DNA of 64,000 bases, from positions 124,001-188,000 of the forward strand of contig CAMVEB010000004.1 of assembly GCA_947166385.1 (NCBI GenBank), written 5' to 3'. Made by a program: the position numbers and the translations under genes. The notes below the pieces were generated by a model. The model saw only the letters and a program-made list of their open reading frames with translations, was not told the origin of the DNA and made no database searches. The first letter of the stretch is position 1. The number at the start of each line of letters is the position of its first letter. Positions 52,786-62,266 of this stretch are shown in pieces. The stretch is from an uncultured Clostridia bacterium. Lineage in GTDB: Bacteria > Bacillota > Clostridia > Christensenellales > Aristaeellaceae.

Positions 52786-55700
52786 ATGATGAGCAGTGAA
52801 TCTTCCCGGCTTCTCTGCATCGGTTCCTATCCGGATTCCCTGCTGCCGACAGCGCTGACAGTCCTCGCCTGCGGAGCGGTTTCGCCCCTGGGCAGCGCGG
52901 ATGCGCTGGATGTTTTCCGGATTTTGCCGAAATCCGATGCGGAGGATGCTGTCCTTTCCGTCGCGAAGGATTATTCCGCCTGTCCTTTCTTTTTCAAATC
53001 CGCCTTTGCCGTTTCTTCCTGGGTTCCCGTTATGCCGGAGCTCCGGGATCTGGTTTCGGATGCGCAGACGGAGGCCCTGCTTTCCGCCCTGCGCGGAAAG
53101 GGTATGCCCCTGTCTTTCCGCACGGACCGGGAAGCGGTGGAATGGGCCTTTTCCCTGCTGCTGGGCCAGCCGGACCGGCCTGCTTCCGCGCCCTTCTTTT
53201 CCTGGCTGTCCGGCCTGCAGGCGCTGATGGCCCGGGGACAGGAGATTCGCCTCACGGTGCTGGCGGATCCGGCGGACGCCTTTTCCGCCGGCATCGCTTT
53301 CGCCCTGCTGCATCATCTGCGCACGCTTGCCGCCGGCAGTCCGCTGTTCGTTTCCCTCGTGCTGGTTTCGCCCCCCGCTTCCCGTCTCCCGGAGTCGGCC
53401 GCTTCGCTGCGGGCCACCCTGGAGTCCCTGCGGGTCCGTTCCCCCGGGGATGCGCTGTGGCTGCTTTCCCTGCCTTCTTCCGCGGCGGAGACGGATTCGG
53501 CCGATCAGATCGTCGCCTTTGCCGTTGCGGAAGTGATCAGTGAAATCCACGCGCGGGAAGCGCTGCCTTCGCCCGGTTTTCATGGGAAGGAGACGGACGG
53601 AACCCTGACCTTCCGTTCCCTGGGGGATCATGCCGCGCCTTTTGCGGCTTTCCTGTCTTCGGCCCTGCTTCTCCTGACGGATGTCCTTCCCGCCCTCCGG
53701 GATTATCTGAAGCATCCCGGTGCGGGTCTTCGCGCCATCTCCCGGAGTTCCCGCCGGAGCCTCTGCCGTGCCCTGCTTGCGGGCGAGCCAGGCCCGGACC
53801 GGGCGGAGCAGACGGTCTCCGCCCTGGATCGGGCGCTGAAAACCTTCCTGACCCGGCTGCTGTTTTTCCTGCGGTCGCTTCCGTTTTCCCTGCGCCTCTC
53901 CGCGGAGACGGCGAACCTCTGGCAGGAAGCCGTCGCCGCCTGCGGCCGGTATATCACGGTCGCCGCCGAGTATGATACAACCACCGCCGAGGTGCATGAG
54001 ACCGGCCTGGATGCTGTCCGCCCGGTCCATCGGGACACCCTGGATGATACGGATGAGGAGCAGCTCCTGCGCCGCCTGGAGGATATGAAAAAGCAGCTGG
54101 ACGACGAGTCCGCCGCCCGGGATCGTGCTTTTTCCGTTCTGGGCGGTCTGCGTGCCCTCCAGGTCCGGCTGGACTGCCTGACCCGCTGCCGCGCCGCGCT
54201 GGCCGATACCGAGGAAAAGCTTTCCGCTCCCCGGGAGGATACCGAGCGCCTGACGCTGCTGAAGAGGGAGCGCCGCGTCCGTCTTCTCTCGGCCGCCATC
54301 TCCCGTTGCGAGTCCGAGCTCGCGCCGGAAGCCGTCCGCGCTTCCGTGGCCCGTCTTTCGTCAAAGCCGCCGGAGGCCGATGCGGATCCCTATGCCGGCG
54401 TCATCCTTTCGGAGGAAACCTGCCATTTTCTGGAGGGGCTGCTTTCCCGTCCGGATCCGGCCAGGCCGGATCATGTTCCGCTTCTTTTCCCGGATTCCCC
54501 TTCCTTCACGCTGAAATCGCTCCAGAAGCAGCTCACCGCCTCCGTTTCTCCGGAGGAAGCCCGCGGCCTGACGCTCACCGATTATTTCTCCCGGGTTTAT
54601 GCCTGCTGCCTGGCCGCCGTCTCTTCCCTGGAGTTTCCCTCCCGGGGGGAGATGCCCGCCCTGCCGCTCCTGCCGGATCTGCTTCCGCTGTCCCCTCCCG
54701 CCTCGGTGGAGGATCTCCTGGTGCTCCTTCCGCCCCCGCGGACGCCGGAGTCGGATCGTTCGGAGCTCCGCGGCCTCCTGTCCATGCTGCTCCTGCGCCA
54801 GTACCGGCGCCGCGCAGCAGAGGAGGCCGCGCTGACGGTCACCCCCTGTACGCCGGATGCCTCCCCCGTGCTTCGCTTCTGGCTCGCCTCCCGCGGGGCG
54901 GATCAGGTCTCGGTGCTGTCCCTGTCCTCTCCGGAGGGGGCCGCCTGTCCCTTTGCGCTCTTCCTGCCCGGCCGGGGGATCCTGCCCGCCTGGCGCGGCC
55001 AGGATCACGCGAAGCTCATTCCTTCGTTCGTCACCTGGTATGATGCCGATACGGATACCTTTGCCGATCCCGTCTCCCATCTCAGCGATGCCGACAGCCG
55101 CCTGCTCGCGGAGAGGCTGCGGTCTTTCCTGGCCGCCCTGGGAGAGGAGGCCGATCCGGTGCTCATGTCTTTTCTCCGGGATTTCCTCGGCGATCTGTCC
55201 GCCGGTTCCGTTCCCGTCCCGGATCAGAATCAGCTGAAAACCCGGCTCCTCGCCGTCTGCGGCCTGCTGCCGCTGCCGGCGTATGAGCCTGTTCTCTCCG
55301 CGCGGACCACGGTCTATGAGCATGCGCTCTCCCTCGATCCGGTCGGCGCCTGCCTGACCGGGGATCCCGGTTTCCCGGCCGCTTCCTGCGCGGATTTCAC
55401 CGGGGAGGTCTGCTATTGCTGGAAGGACATCCCCTTTGCCCGCTCCCATCCGCGCTTCCTGCTGGACAGCACCCACGCCGCCCAGGAAGCCTATGTCCTC
55501 TCCCGTCTGGCGGAGGAGTGCGCCGCGCTGTCCGGGGCTTCCGATGATTATCAGGATGCGCTTTCCCGCGAACTGAAGGGGATTCTGGACCGCTGTCCGG
55601 ATGCGCAGCCGGAGTGCCGTTCCCTGGCCCTTTCCCTCCTGGACAAGGCAAATAAACCCATCACCGGCCGGGATCCGTCCTTTACCTGGCCCTGGGACCC

Positions 55701-58014
55701 GCTGTCCCCCGCCATGCGCACGATCCTCCACGAGTCCCTCGGCGATCAGCTGGCCGCTCTGGCGCTGGATCCTTTTTCGGATCTCCTGGCGGTTGCTCCC
55801 GCCCGCGGCGAGGAAATCCTCGGGGATTCGATTCTTTCCGCCATGTGCCTGCTCCCGGCGGCCGATCCGCCCTCTGCTCCCGCTGCCGATCCGGCCGGGG
55901 ATCCGGAGCCGGATGCGGCGCCCGCCCCGGCGTCTGTCCCGGTGTCTGTCCCGGGATCTGTCCCGGGATCTGTCCCGATGGAAGCCGCCCCGGCGCCCGC
56001 GGTCCAGCCGGACGCGGTTCTCCCGCCGCTGTCGGCGGCCTTTGCCCGCGCCCTTTGCACCCTGGAGGAGGGCAAGACGCTGCTCCGCCCGGGTTTTCTC
56101 CGCTTCGAGCGCCTCTCAGGCGGCGCCTTCCGCGTTTCCCTGGTGCTGGATGGGGCTTTCCCGGTCCGTCTGGTCCGCAGGTATGCGGAGGAGGAAGTGG
56201 TCCGCCTCTACGCCCATGATATCCCGACAGTCGCGGTCTGGCCTTCCGTGCCCTTCCGCCCGGAGGAATGGCATGCCTATTTTGTCTATGCCCATCTCTC
56301 GGAGGGCTTTTCCCTCTCCGTCCTGCCGGAGGGCGGCTCCTTCGCGGATCTTCCGTCGGTTTCCCCCGGCCGTTTTTCCGCCTGCTATGAATCCTTCCCG
56401 CTCTGTATATCCCTCATGAAGGGGGATCAGACCCTCGGTGCCGTGCCGAATCTCCTGCCCCATCCGGATCTGACCCCCGCCGACCCCACCGTTGTCTGCC
56501 TGGATTTCGGCTCGTCCGCCGCTTCGGTCGTCTGTTCCTCCTCCGGCCGCCGCAGGCCGCTCCAGGGCCCGCCCATGATCCGCGCCCTGCTGGTGAATCC
56601 CGCCTCTTCCAGGGATCTGCTCCGCCGGGAGTTTCTCCCCGCGGTTCCTGTTTCGGCGCTTCTCCCGACGGTCTCGCGGATTTTCCGCAACGCGCCCGGG
56701 ACCCCGCCCGTTCCCTTTGTGGATGGGATCATCCTGATGTCCTCCTCCCTGGAGGATCTCCTCTCCACGCCTTCCGATGCCGTCTATACCTCCCTGAAGT
56801 GGGAGGAGGAGAAAGGCCGTTCCAATTTCCTCTGCCTCCATCAGGTGCTGCTGATGGCGGCCCTGCAGGCTCGTTCCGAGGGGGCCGCTTCCCTTTCCTT
56901 CCGTTTCTCCCTGCCGGATGAGATGGCCCGGGAAGGCCGGGAAAAGCTGATGAATCTCTTCCTCTCCCTGTCGGAGAAGGTGCTGCGGGAGAGCGGCTTC
57001 CCGTTCCAGCCGGAGGGGCTTCCGGTCCTCTTCTCTTCCGAGAGCGCTGCCCTCGGATCCTATTTCCGTTACTGCGCGCCCGAGGATACCCGCGGCGGCT
57101 TCATGGTGCTGGATCTGGGTTCCTGCACGGCGGATATCTCCCTCTTCCTTCGCGGCCGTCCCCAGGCGGTGCGCACCTGCCAGATCCCCCTGGGCGTTCA
57201 TTATATGTTCCTGCCCTCGCTCCTCCGCGATCCGGAGATGATTCTCCGCGAGTTCGGCGCCTGGCCGGAGGATTCCTTCCGCCGGGATCTGCTTCTGCTG
57301 ACGCAGGCGCTCTCCGCCGCCCGCACGGATCCGGCCGCCCTGCGCCGGGCCCGCGTCGCGCTGGATTTCTTCCTGTCGGATCATCTGCCCGCTCTCATCT
57401 CGGCCATGTCCCAGATGATTTCCCAGGGCGTCCCGACGCGCTTCGGCGCCCTCCTGCTCCTGCATTTTTCTTATCTGATGATGCTCTCCGGCCTCGTCCT
57501 TCTGCAGCTCGCTGCCGATCCCAGCCGCAATGATTTTCTCCCCGAGCAGATGACGCTCTGCATCGCCGGCCGCGGCGCCGTGCTGATGGAGGCGCTTCCC
57601 CCGGCGCTGAAGAAGTCCCTCTGGCATTTCCTGACGATGTTCCGCAATAAGCGCGTCGCCGCCCTCTCCCTCCTCTTCTCTTCCGAGAAAAAAATGGAGA
57701 TCCCCGTCGGTCTCTCCATGCTGGAGGAAGTATACGCTGCGCTCCCTCCCGCGGCGTCCGTCCCTGCGTCCATCGCCGTCCGTCCGGAGGAGCTCCTGCC
57801 GGAGTTCCTGCTCCGTTTCCTGCGGGAGTTCCCGTTCTCTGCCCAGCTGCTCTTCCCCGGGTTCTATACCGGTGATTATTATCATCCCTTCTCCCCCCTG
57901 GGAGAAAGCCTGATCGAGTCCTCCATCGCCCAGTCCTTCCCCCCGGCCGAAACCCCGCGTCCCTATGATTCCCTGTCCGCCTGGATCGGAAATCTCCTGG
58001 ATCTCCTGTCCTGA
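52786..58014 (+). CDS. Giant 1742-residue protein with C-terminal actin/Hsp70-type ATPase domain, otherwise unknown
   Basis: Residues 1-1020 are Leu/Ala/Ser-rich and of no family I can assign; about 417-525 look coiled-coil. A Pro/Ala/Asp linker spans about 1022-1082, with four VPGS-type repeats. Residues 1235-1620 show four motifs of the actin/Hsp70 fold in the right order: phosphate-1 LDFGSSAASV (Asp1240), connect-like SESAALGSYF (Glu1419), phosphate-2 LDLGSCTADISLF (Asp1443) and adenosine-like IAGRGAVLME (Gly1595). No signal peptide or membrane segment is evident, so it is probably cytoplasmic. It is the most GC-rich gene in the window. Either ATG at 52786 or 52789 may be the start. It follows the nucleotidyltransferase by nine bases. 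The ATPase call is moderate; overall function is unknown. Confidence 0.72.
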   Translation: MMSSESSRLLCIGSYPDSLLPTALTVLACGAVSPLGSADALDVFRILPKSDAEDAVLSVAKDYSACPFFFKSAFAVSSWVPVMPELRDLVSDAQTEALLSALRGKGMPLSFRTDREAVEWAFSLLLGQPDRPASAPFFSWLSGLQALMARGQEIRLTVLADPADAFSAGIAFALLHHLRTLAAGSPLFVSLVLVSPPASRLPESAASLRATLESLRVRSPGDALWLLSLPSSAAETDSADQIVAFAVAEVISEIHAREALPSPGFHGKETDGTLTFRSLGDHAAPFAAFLSSALLLLTDVLPALRDYLKHPGAGLRAISRSSRRSLCRALLAGEPGPDRAEQTVSALDRALKTFLTRLLFFLRSLPFSLRLSAETANLWQEAVAACGRYITVAAEYDTTTAEVHETGLDAVRPVHRDTLDDTDEEQLLRRLEDMKKQLDDESAARDRAFSVLGGLRALQVRLDCLTRCRAALADTEEKLSAPREDTERLTLLKRERRVRLLSAAISRCESELAPEAVRASVARLSSKPPEADADPYAGVILSEETCHFLEGLLSRPDPARPDHVPLLFPDSPSFTLKSLQKQLTASVSPEEARGLTLTDYFSRVYACCLAAVSSLEFPSRGEMPALPLLPDLLPLSPPASVEDLLVLLPPPRTPESDRSELRGLLSMLLLRQYRRRAAEEAALTVTPCTPDASPVLRFWLASRGADQVSVLSLSSPEGAACPFALFLPGRGILPAWRGQDHAKLIPSFVTWYDADTDTFADPVSHLSDADSRLLAERLRSFLAALGEEADPVLMSFLRDFLGDLSAGSVPVPDQNQLKTRLLAVCGLLPLPAYEPVLSARTTVYEHALSLDPVGACLTGDPGFPAASCADFTGEVCYCWKDIPFARSHPRFLLDSTHAAQEAYVLSRLAEECAALSGASDDYQDALSRELKGILDRCPDAQPECRSLALSLLDKANKPITGRDPSFTWPWDPLSPAMRTILHESLGDQLAALALDPFSDLLAVAPARGEEILGDSILSAMCLLPAADPPSAPAADPAGDPEPDAAPAPASVPVSVPGSVPGSVPMEAAPAPAVQPDAVLPPLSAAFARALCTLEEGKTLLRPGFLRFERLSGGAFRVSLVLDGAFPVRLVRRYAEEEVVRLYAHDIPTVAVWPSVPFRPEEWHAYFVYAHLSEGFSLSVLPEGGSFADLPSVSPGRFSACYESFPLCISLMKGDQTLGAVPNLLPHPDLTPADPTVVCLDFGSSAASVVCSSSGRRRPLQGPPMIRALLVNPASSRDLLRREFLPAVPVSALLPTVSRIFRNAPGTPPVPFVDGIILMSSSLEDLLSTPSDAVYTSLKWEEEKGRSNFLCLHQVLLMAALQARSEGAASLSFRFSLPDEMAREGREKLMNLFLSLSEKVLRESGFPFQPEGLPVLFSSESAALGSYFRYCAPEDTRGGFMVLDLGSCTADISLFLRGRPQAVRTCQIPLGVHYMFLPSLLRDPEMILREFGAWPEDSFRRDLLLLTQALSAARTDPAALRRARVALDFFLSDHLPALISAMSQMISQGVPTRFGALLLLHFSYLMMLSGLVLLQLAADPSRNDFLPEQMTLCIAGRGAVLMEALPPALKKSLWHFLTMFRNKRVAALSLLFSSEKKMEIPVGLSMLEEVYAALPPAASVPASIAVRPEELLPEFLLRFLREFPFSAQLLFPGFYTGDYYHPFSPLGESLIESSIAQSFPPAETPRPYDSLSAWIGNLLDLLS
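55933..55980. repeat. Four tandem 12-base units in the linker of the giant gene
   Basis: Four copies of a 12-base unit near TCTGTCCCGGGA encode the VPGS/VPVS repeats of the Pro-rich linker (about residues 1050-1065). The frame is kept. Confidence 0.85.
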
Positions 58015-58024
58015 AAGGAGCCGT

Positions 58025-58771
58025 ATGGAACAGATTTCTTCCCTCAAAAACCCCCGCGTCGCCGCCTGGCGTTCCCTGCAGGATCGGAAGGGCCGCCGGG
58101 AACAGGATGCCTTTCTGGTGGAGGGCGCCCGGATGGTGCGCGAGGCCCTCGCGTCGGATTTTGAGGTCCGCGCCCTGCTCGTCCGCGAGGGCTTTGATCC
58201 GTCTTTCCCCCTGCCCGCCGGCGTCCCGGCCTGGTCCCTGCCGGATCATGTCTTCGCGTCCGTTTCCGATACGCGCACGCCCCAGGGCATCGCGGCCGTG
58301 CTCTCCCGCCGTGTCCGGCCTCTCAGCGGTTCGCGCTTTGTCGCCCTCGATACCGTGCAGGATCCCGGCAATGTGGGCACGATCATCCGGACGGCGGATG
58401 CCGCCGGCCTTGACGGCGTGATTCTCTCCCCGGATTGTGCCGATCTCTTTTCGCCGAAGGTGCTCCGGTCAACCATGGGCAGCGTCTTCCGCATGACCTT
58501 TGCTTTCCCGCCGGATCTCCCGTCCTTCCTTCGCTCCTTCCGGGGCCGCGGTTTTTCCGTTCTCTCATCCCAGCTCGACGGCGATCCGTTCTATGATCGC
58601 CGGGAGGTCGCCCCCCGGTGGATCCTGGTCATCGGCAATGAAGGAAACGGCGTCTCCGGCCCGGTGATGGCAGAGGCGACGCACCGTCTCTGCCTCCCCA
58701 TGCGCGGAGGCGCCGAATCCCTGAACGCGGCCATCGCCGCCGGAATCATGATGTATGATTTATGCAGGTGA
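58025..58771 (+). CDS. TrmH/SpoU-family RNA 2'-O-methyltransferase
   Basis: A 248-residue SPOUT enzyme. The N-terminal substrate-binding domain (about 1-90) starts EQISSLKNPRVAAWRSL and has FLVEGARMVREAL. The knotted SAM-binding domain has DTVQDPGNVGTIIRTADAAG (motif 1), VIGNEGNGVS (motif 2) and LPMRGGAESLNAAIAAGI (motif 3). The RNA target (rRNA or tRNA) is not certain. The ATG at 58025 has an AAAGGAG site spanning the end of the giant gene. Its last 12 bases overlap the convergent oxidoreductase gene. Confidence 0.92.
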   Translation: MEQISSLKNPRVAAWRSLQDRKGRREQDAFLVEGARMVREALASDFEVRALLVREGFDPSFPLPAGVPAWSLPDHVFASVSDTRTPQGIAAVLSRRVRPLSGSRFVALDTVQDPGNVGTIIRTADAAGLDGVILSPDCADLFSPKVLRSTMGSVFRMTFAFPPDLPSFLRSFRGRGFSVLSSQLDGDPFYDRREVAPRWILVIGNEGNGVSGPVMAEATHRLCLPMRGGAESLNAAIAAGIMMYDLCR

Positions 58772-59965
58772 GGACGTGCTTTCCCCTTTCACCATCGCCC
58801 CGCTCCTGCTGTGATCCGTTTCATAGGTCACATCGCCGCTCTTCCGTACGGTGGACGCGGCGATTCGTTTTTTCAGCTCCCGGTCAAATACGTCCGTCTC
58901 TGCCGGAATCTCGATCCGCTTCCCAAGCCATCCGCTCAGGTGAATCGCATTGCTCAGTTCCAGCGCTCGCAGTCCGTCTTCCGCCTCGGCGGTCATCGGC
59001 GTCCCGTGCAGCAGGTGCGCGGCAAAAGCGTTGATCACCCCGATGTGCTGCGGGTTTTCCCCGTCTGTTTCCAGCAGGTAGTGCGCCTCCGGCTCCTCCC
59101 GGTACCAGGGATCAGGACTCGTAAAGCAGATCTCCCGCTCGCTCTCCCGCATCTGCCACACCTCAACCTGCCCGTTTTCGCACACCATTTTCCCTTTTTC
59201 GCAGTCGATCTCCAGCCGGTTGGTTCCCGGCAGGTCCCCGGTCGATGCCACAAAGACGCCGCTCGCCCCGTTCGGGAATTCCAGCATCGCGCTCACGTCG
59301 TCCTCGACCTCGATCCGGTGCCATTTCCCTTCGCAGCACCGTGCCGTCACGGCTTTCGGCATCCCGCACAGCCAGATCAGCAGGTCCAGCTGGTGCGGGC
59401 ACTGGTTCAGCAGCACACCGCCGCCTTCCCCGGCCCAGGTCGCCCGCCAGCTGCCGGAGTCATAGTATTGCTGTGTCCGGTACCAGTCGGTGATGATCCA
59501 GTTCATCCGTTTGATCGCCCCGAGTTTTCCCGAGTCCAGCAGCGCCTTCATCCCCCGGTATATGCAGTTCGTCCGCTGGTTGAACATGAACGTCAGCGTC
59601 CGCCCGGTCTCCCGGGCCGTCCGGATCATCTCCGCGGCCCGGCTGGCCTGCACCGTTGCCGGCTTTTCGCACAACACGTCGATCCCCGCCCGCATCGCCG
59701 CGGTCGCGGTCTCCTCGTGCGCGTAGTGCGGCACGGCGATCAGCACCGCCTCGCACACCCCGCTGTCAATCAGCGCCTGCCCGCTGCCGAATACGCGCAC
59801 GCTGTCCCCCAGCTTCTCCCGCGCCCATTGCTGCCGCGCTTCGCGCAGGTCGGCCGCCGCGCACAGTTCCACCTCGGGGCACATCCCGCCGGCAATCATC
59901 CGGCAGTGTTCCGATCCCATGTTTCCGATCCCGATCACGCCGAGCCGGATTTTCCTTCTTTCCAT
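58760..59965 (-). CDS. Gfo/Idh/MocA-family oxidoreductase (first of three)
   Basis: A 401-residue NAD(P)-dependent sugar or cyclitol dehydrogenase-like protein. Seen: Rossmann motif GVIGIGNMGSEH, the CEKPATVQ block with the family Lys, and GGGVLLNQCPHQLDLLIWLCG, where the catalytic His lies in the CPHQLD segment. The substrate is unknown. It is 22 bases downstream of a second family member on the same strand. Confidence 0.88.
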   Translation of the reverse strand: MERRKIRLGVIGIGNMGSEHCRMIAGGMCPEVELCAAADLREARQQWAREKLGDSVRVFGSGQALIDSGVCEAVLIAVPHYAHEETATAAMRAGIDVLCEKPATVQASRAAEMIRTARETGRTLTFMFNQRTNCIYRGMKALLDSGKLGAIKRMNWIITDWYRTQQYYDSGSWRATWAGEGGGVLLNQCPHQLDLLIWLCGMPKAVTARCCEGKWHRIEVEDDVSAMLEFPNGASGVFVASTGDLPGTNRLEIDCEKGKMVCENGQVEVWQMRESEREICFTSPDPWYREEPEAHYLLETDGENPQHIGVINAFAAHLLHGTPMTAEAEDGLRALELSNAIHLSGWLGKRIEIPAETDVFDRELKKRIAASTVRKSGDVTYETDHSRSGAMVKGESTSSPA

Positions 59966-59987
59966 GTTCAGCCCTTCTGATCTCCCG

Positions 59988-61064
59988 TCATCCGATTCGC
60001 ACAGCCTTTTCCTGCGCGATCAGGCAAAGCTCCGCCGCCTTGAAGGCATGCTCCTGGGTCATGGCGTTTTCCGTCCGGTTCAGGCAGTCCAGGATCAGCT
60101 GCCCGAAGAAGGGGTATCCTGTCACGCCGGCGGCGTTCAGATATTTTTCCCCCGCGTCCGTCACGACGTACACGTGCCCCCCGCCGTCCTTCTCGCTGGC
60201 CAGGTTCACATATTTCCGCACCTCGATGAATCCCTTCGTTCCCTGGATAAACATCCGTCCGTCGCCCCAGGTGCGCAGCCCGTCCGGCGTAAACCAGTCG
60301 ACCCGGAAATAGTTCGCCGTTCCGTTCTTTCCGCTCAGGCAGCAGTCGCCGAAGTCTTCCAGCTCCGGATATTCGGGGTGCGCGAAGTTCGCGATCCGGC
60401 TGGATGTCACCGTCGCGTCTTCCTCTCCGGCGTAGTACAGGTACTGCTCAATCTGGTGGCTCCCGATGTCGCACAGGATCCCGCCGTATTTCTCCCGTTC
60501 GAAGAACCACGCCGGCCTGCCCGGCGCGCCCAGCCGGTGCGGCCCGAATCCCGTCACCGAGATCACCTTGCCGATCTCTCCGCTGTGGGCGATGTATCCG
60601 GCCAGGATCGATCCCTCGTCGTGCAGCCGTTCCGCGTAGTACACCATGTATTTCTTCCCGGTTCGCTTCGCGGTCTCCCGGGCGGATGCCAGCTGCCCCA
60701 GCGTGGTGAAAGGCGCCTTGTCGGTGAAGTAGTCCTTCCCGGCTTCCATCGCCCGCAGCCCCAGCGCGCACCGCTCGCTGGTCACCGCCGCCCCGGCGAT
60801 CATCTGCGTGTCCGGATCCTCCAGCGCTTCCTCTTCGCTGTTGGCCGCCCGCGCCTGCGGGAAAGCCTTCAGGAAGGCCGCCACCTTTTTCTTGTCCGGG
60901 TCGTAGACATATTTCAGCGTGCCGCCCGCTTCCGTCAGTCCGTTGCACATGCCGTAGATATGCCCGTGGTCAAGCCGCACCGCGGAGAAGATGAATTCCC
61001 CGTTCTTCACCACCGGCTGCGGTTTTCCCTTCGGAGCATAGTTCATTCCGTCTGAAACGTTCAT
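59988..61064 (-). CDS. Gfo/Idh/MocA-family oxidoreductase (second of three)
   Basis: A 358-residue family member. The N-terminus lacks a clean GxGxxG; it reads FSAVRLDHGHIYGMCNGL. The TDKAPFTT segment replaces the usual EKP block, and GGILCDIGSHQIEQYLYY holds the catalytic-region His. This divergent subtype is often found with sugar-utilisation genes. It overlaps the third family member by ATGA, so the three form one operon. Confidence 0.85.
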   Translation of the reverse strand: MNVSDGMNYAPKGKPQPVVKNGEFIFSAVRLDHGHIYGMCNGLTEAGGTLKYVYDPDKKKVAAFLKAFPQARAANSEEEALEDPDTQMIAGAAVTSERCALGLRAMEAGKDYFTDKAPFTTLGQLASARETAKRTGKKYMVYYAERLHDEGSILAGYIAHSGEIGKVISVTGFGPHRLGAPGRPAWFFEREKYGGILCDIGSHQIEQYLYYAGEEDATVTSSRIANFAHPEYPELEDFGDCCLSGKNGTANYFRVDWFTPDGLRTWGDGRMFIQGTKGFIEVRKYVNLASEKDGGGHVYVVTDAGEKYLNAAGVTGYPFFGQLILDCLNRTENAMTQEHAFKAAELCLIAQEKAVRIG

Positions 61065-62224
61065 TGGTTCTCCCCCTTCCTGAAGTTCCCGAAGCTTACT
61101 TCTCCGTTCAGCTCTTCCACCGAGACTGTCTTTTCATAAAAATGCGGGACGCTCTTCCGGATCCCGTCCACCGTGTAGAAGGGATCGTCCTTCGCCAGGG
61201 GCAGCGTCACGGGCGTGTGGGTGCTTCCCGCTTTGTAGATGGCGGTGATCAGCTCGATCGTCCGCCTTCCGTCCTCCCCGGTGATGGCGACGTCCCGCTC
61301 CTCCTCGATCGCTCCCAGCACGTCGTCAATCTGCCCGTCGTGCATTTCGTATTCCACTTTCGGCAGCTGCTGCAGGTAGGCTTTCGCCGCCTTCGCGAAT
61401 GCCTCGTCCGGCTCGGTCAGCGGGAATCCGTTTCCCTGCGGCACAGAGGCATACACGCTGTACGGGAAAGCGATTTTCGCCTTCTCGCATTGGAAGATCA
61501 GCTCCTGCTCTTCCCCGTGGTCTACCACCGAGGCGGTCACCACGGCCAGCGCCCCCGGGTATTCGGCAATGCTGATCGACAGATCCTCGACCTCCGCGTT
61601 GTCGTGCCCGACGTTCGCCAGCACGCTGGTGATCTTCTTCGGCGTTCCCATCATCCACCCCAGCATGTCAATATGGTGCACCGCGTGGTTCAGCGTGCAT
61701 CCGCCGCCTTCCTTTTCCCAGGTTCCCCGCCACCACAGGTCGTAGTAGCAGTGCGCCCGGTACCACAGGGAGTTCACCGTCACGTGCCGGACCGCTCCGG
61801 CTATCCCGCTGTCCAGCAGCGCTTTCAGGTCCCGCACAGGGCCCCGGAACCGGTTCTGCGCGATGATGGACAGTTTCTTCCCGCTCTCGTCCCGCGCCTT
61901 CAGCACCGCGTCGCATTCCTCCAGCGATGCCGCCATGGGCTTTTCGCATACGACGTTTTTCCCGCTCTTCAGCGCGTTGATGGAGATCTCTGCGTGCGCG
62001 AAAGGCGGCGTGCAGACGTCCACCAGGTCGATCTCCTTCCCCAGGATCTCGCGGTGATCCAGGTATACTTCCGCGTCCAGCCCATACTGTTCCTTGACAC
62101 GCTGGGCCTTTCCGGGGATAATATCCACCAGGGCGACGATTTTGCACCGTTCCGGAAATTGAAGATACGCGTGGATATGAGCATGGGAGATCCCGCCCGT
62201 TCCGACGATGGCTACCTTAATCAT
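61061..62224 (-). CDS. Gfo/Idh/MocA-family oxidoreductase (third of three)
   Basis: A 387-residue family member with Rossmann motif AIVGTGGISHAH, the CEKPMAAS block, and GGGCTLNHAVHHIDMLGWMMG with the catalytic-region His. It is probably the first gene of the three-gene operon. The ATG at 62224 is chosen because upstream codons run into the divergent regulator; the AAGGAT site is modest. Only 42 bases separate it from the divergent AraC-type gene. Confidence 0.9.
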   Translation of the reverse strand: MIKVAIVGTGGISHAHIHAYLQFPERCKIVALVDIIPGKAQRVKEQYGLDAEVYLDHREILGKEIDLVDVCTPPFAHAEISINALKSGKNVVCEKPMAASLEECDAVLKARDESGKKLSIIAQNRFRGPVRDLKALLDSGIAGAVRHVTVNSLWYRAHCYYDLWWRGTWEKEGGGCTLNHAVHHIDMLGWMMGTPKKITSVLANVGHDNAEVEDLSISIAEYPGALAVVTASVVDHGEEQELIFQCEKAKIAFPYSVYASVPQGNGFPLTEPDEAFAKAAKAYLQQLPKVEYEMHDGQIDDVLGAIEEERDVAITGEDGRRTIELITAIYKAGSTHTPVTLPLAKDDPFYTVDGIRKSVPHFYEKTVSVEELNGEVSFGNFRKGENQ

Positions 62225-62266
62225 TTTTTTGATCCTTCTTTCTATGAATCCCGGAGGTGATATTTC

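Noticed and set aside
51682-54030. 782-codon minus-strand open frame
   Set aside because: It spans three overlapping plus-strand genes with recognised motifs; low-complexity Arg/Gly/Gln translation, no domain.
56116-58047. 643-codon minus-strand open frame opposite the giant gene
   Set aside because: Composition is Gly/Arg/Glu/Gln-rich as expected for the antisense of GC-rich codons; the plus-strand frame has ordered actin-fold motifs and a good gene context.
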